Origin: an uncultured Clostridia bacterium
GTDB taxonomy: Bacteria; Bacillota; Clostridia; Monoglobales; Firm-18
Assembly: GCA_937914775.1 (NCBI GenBank)
Contig: CALDNB010000087.1
Location: 1-6,065 of the forward strand
DNA: 6,065 nucleotides
Direction: 5' to 3'
This document shows, one piece after another, positions 5,891 to 6,065 of this stretch. How positions within the stretch are numbered: position 1 is the first letter of the stretch; each line of letters begins with the position of its first letter. The position numbers were made by a program, and so were the translations under genes. The notes beneath the pieces were generated by a model, which saw only the letters and a program-made list of their open reading frames with translations, was not told where the DNA came from and searched no databases.

Positions 5891-6065
5891 TTGAAAAATT
5901 TTTTTAAAAAAATCGGTGATACGATAAATTATATTTCAAAGGACCATATAGACGCCTTCTCGGCAAAATCAGCATTTTTTATAATGCTTGCTTTCTTTCC
6001 CTTTGTAATACTTATTTTAAGCGCTCTTAAGTTCCTTTCAATTTACGATATGATTATAGAAATAT
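5891..6065 (+). CDS. YihY/BrkB-family inner membrane protein (5' part, 58 codons, runs off the window)
   Basis: The visible part begins (M)KNFFKKIGDTINYISKD, then continues into a hydrophobic block at about residues 25-50 that contains SAKSAFFIMLAFFPF. A short amphipathic lead, an Ala-Ser-rich entry into the first span and a FFPF or LFPF motif are characteristic of the YihY/BrkB (UPF0761) membrane family, once called ribonuclease BN, a name now considered mistaken. The biochemical role of the family is not established. TTG 5891 is chosen for its Shine-Dalgarno site and promoter spacing; an ATG at 5873 would add six residues. The gene is transcribed away from mglB and is probably functionally unrelated. 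The family call rests on about 58 residues and so is likely rather than certain. Confidence 0.78.
   Translation, partial: MKNFFKKIGDTINYISKDHIDAFSAKSAFFIMLAFFPFVILILSALKFLSIYDMIIEI

Noticed and set aside
1..6065. CRISPR, tRNA, rRNA, riboswitch, insertion sequence or defence system
   Set aside because: No repeat arrays, terminal inverted repeats, transposase motifs or conserved RNA folds were recognised, and almost all space is taken by the importer genes.

Overview
The window looks like chromosomal DNA from a low-GC Gram-positive bacterium, most likely a gut-type member of the Clostridia. The supporting signs are AT-rich codon use, very strong AGGAGG-type ribosome binding sites, use of GTG and TTG starts, lipobox-type (lipoprotein) solute-binding proteins, and sigma-A-type promoters. 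This is an inference from style and gene content, and the species cannot be named from the sequence alone.

The window holds two solute-binding-protein-dependent ABC importers, one behind the other on the minus strand, and the start of a divergent gene on the plus strand. Reading in the minus-strand transcription direction, the first operon (5771 down to about 1948) encodes a galactose/glucose importer of the Mgl type: lipoprotein MglB (4704-5771), double ATPase MglA (3189-4685) and permease MglC (2106-3176). A 40-residue predicted single-pass membrane protein (1981-2103) follows; its start lies 2 nt after the mglC stop and its own stop lies 4 nt before a strong intrinsic terminator (1948-1976).

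The second operon begins 12 bp beyond that terminator, with a clear promoter at 1908-1936. It encodes a polar amino acid importer: solute-binding lipoprotein (1132-1875), an intercistronic hairpin (1088-1112), permease (362-1064) and ATPase (375 down past the window edge). The permease reading frame is broken by what looks like a 4-nt insertion inside the conserved EAA loop, the contact surface for the ATPase. The ATPase gene changes abruptly in base composition and codon use at about 112-141, which points to recombination or to a chimeric assembly.

At the right edge, a near-consensus promoter (5838-5866) drives a plus-strand gene for a YihY/BrkB-family inner membrane protein, which runs off the window. 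Its ribosome binding site and promoter position favour a TTG start at 5891 over the in-frame ATG at 5873.

Most of the window is conventional importer content. The observations most worth following are the broken permease, the composition switch in the ATPase, and the undescribed 40-residue membrane ORF at the end of the mgl operon. I found no CRISPR array, tRNA, rRNA or insertion sequence.
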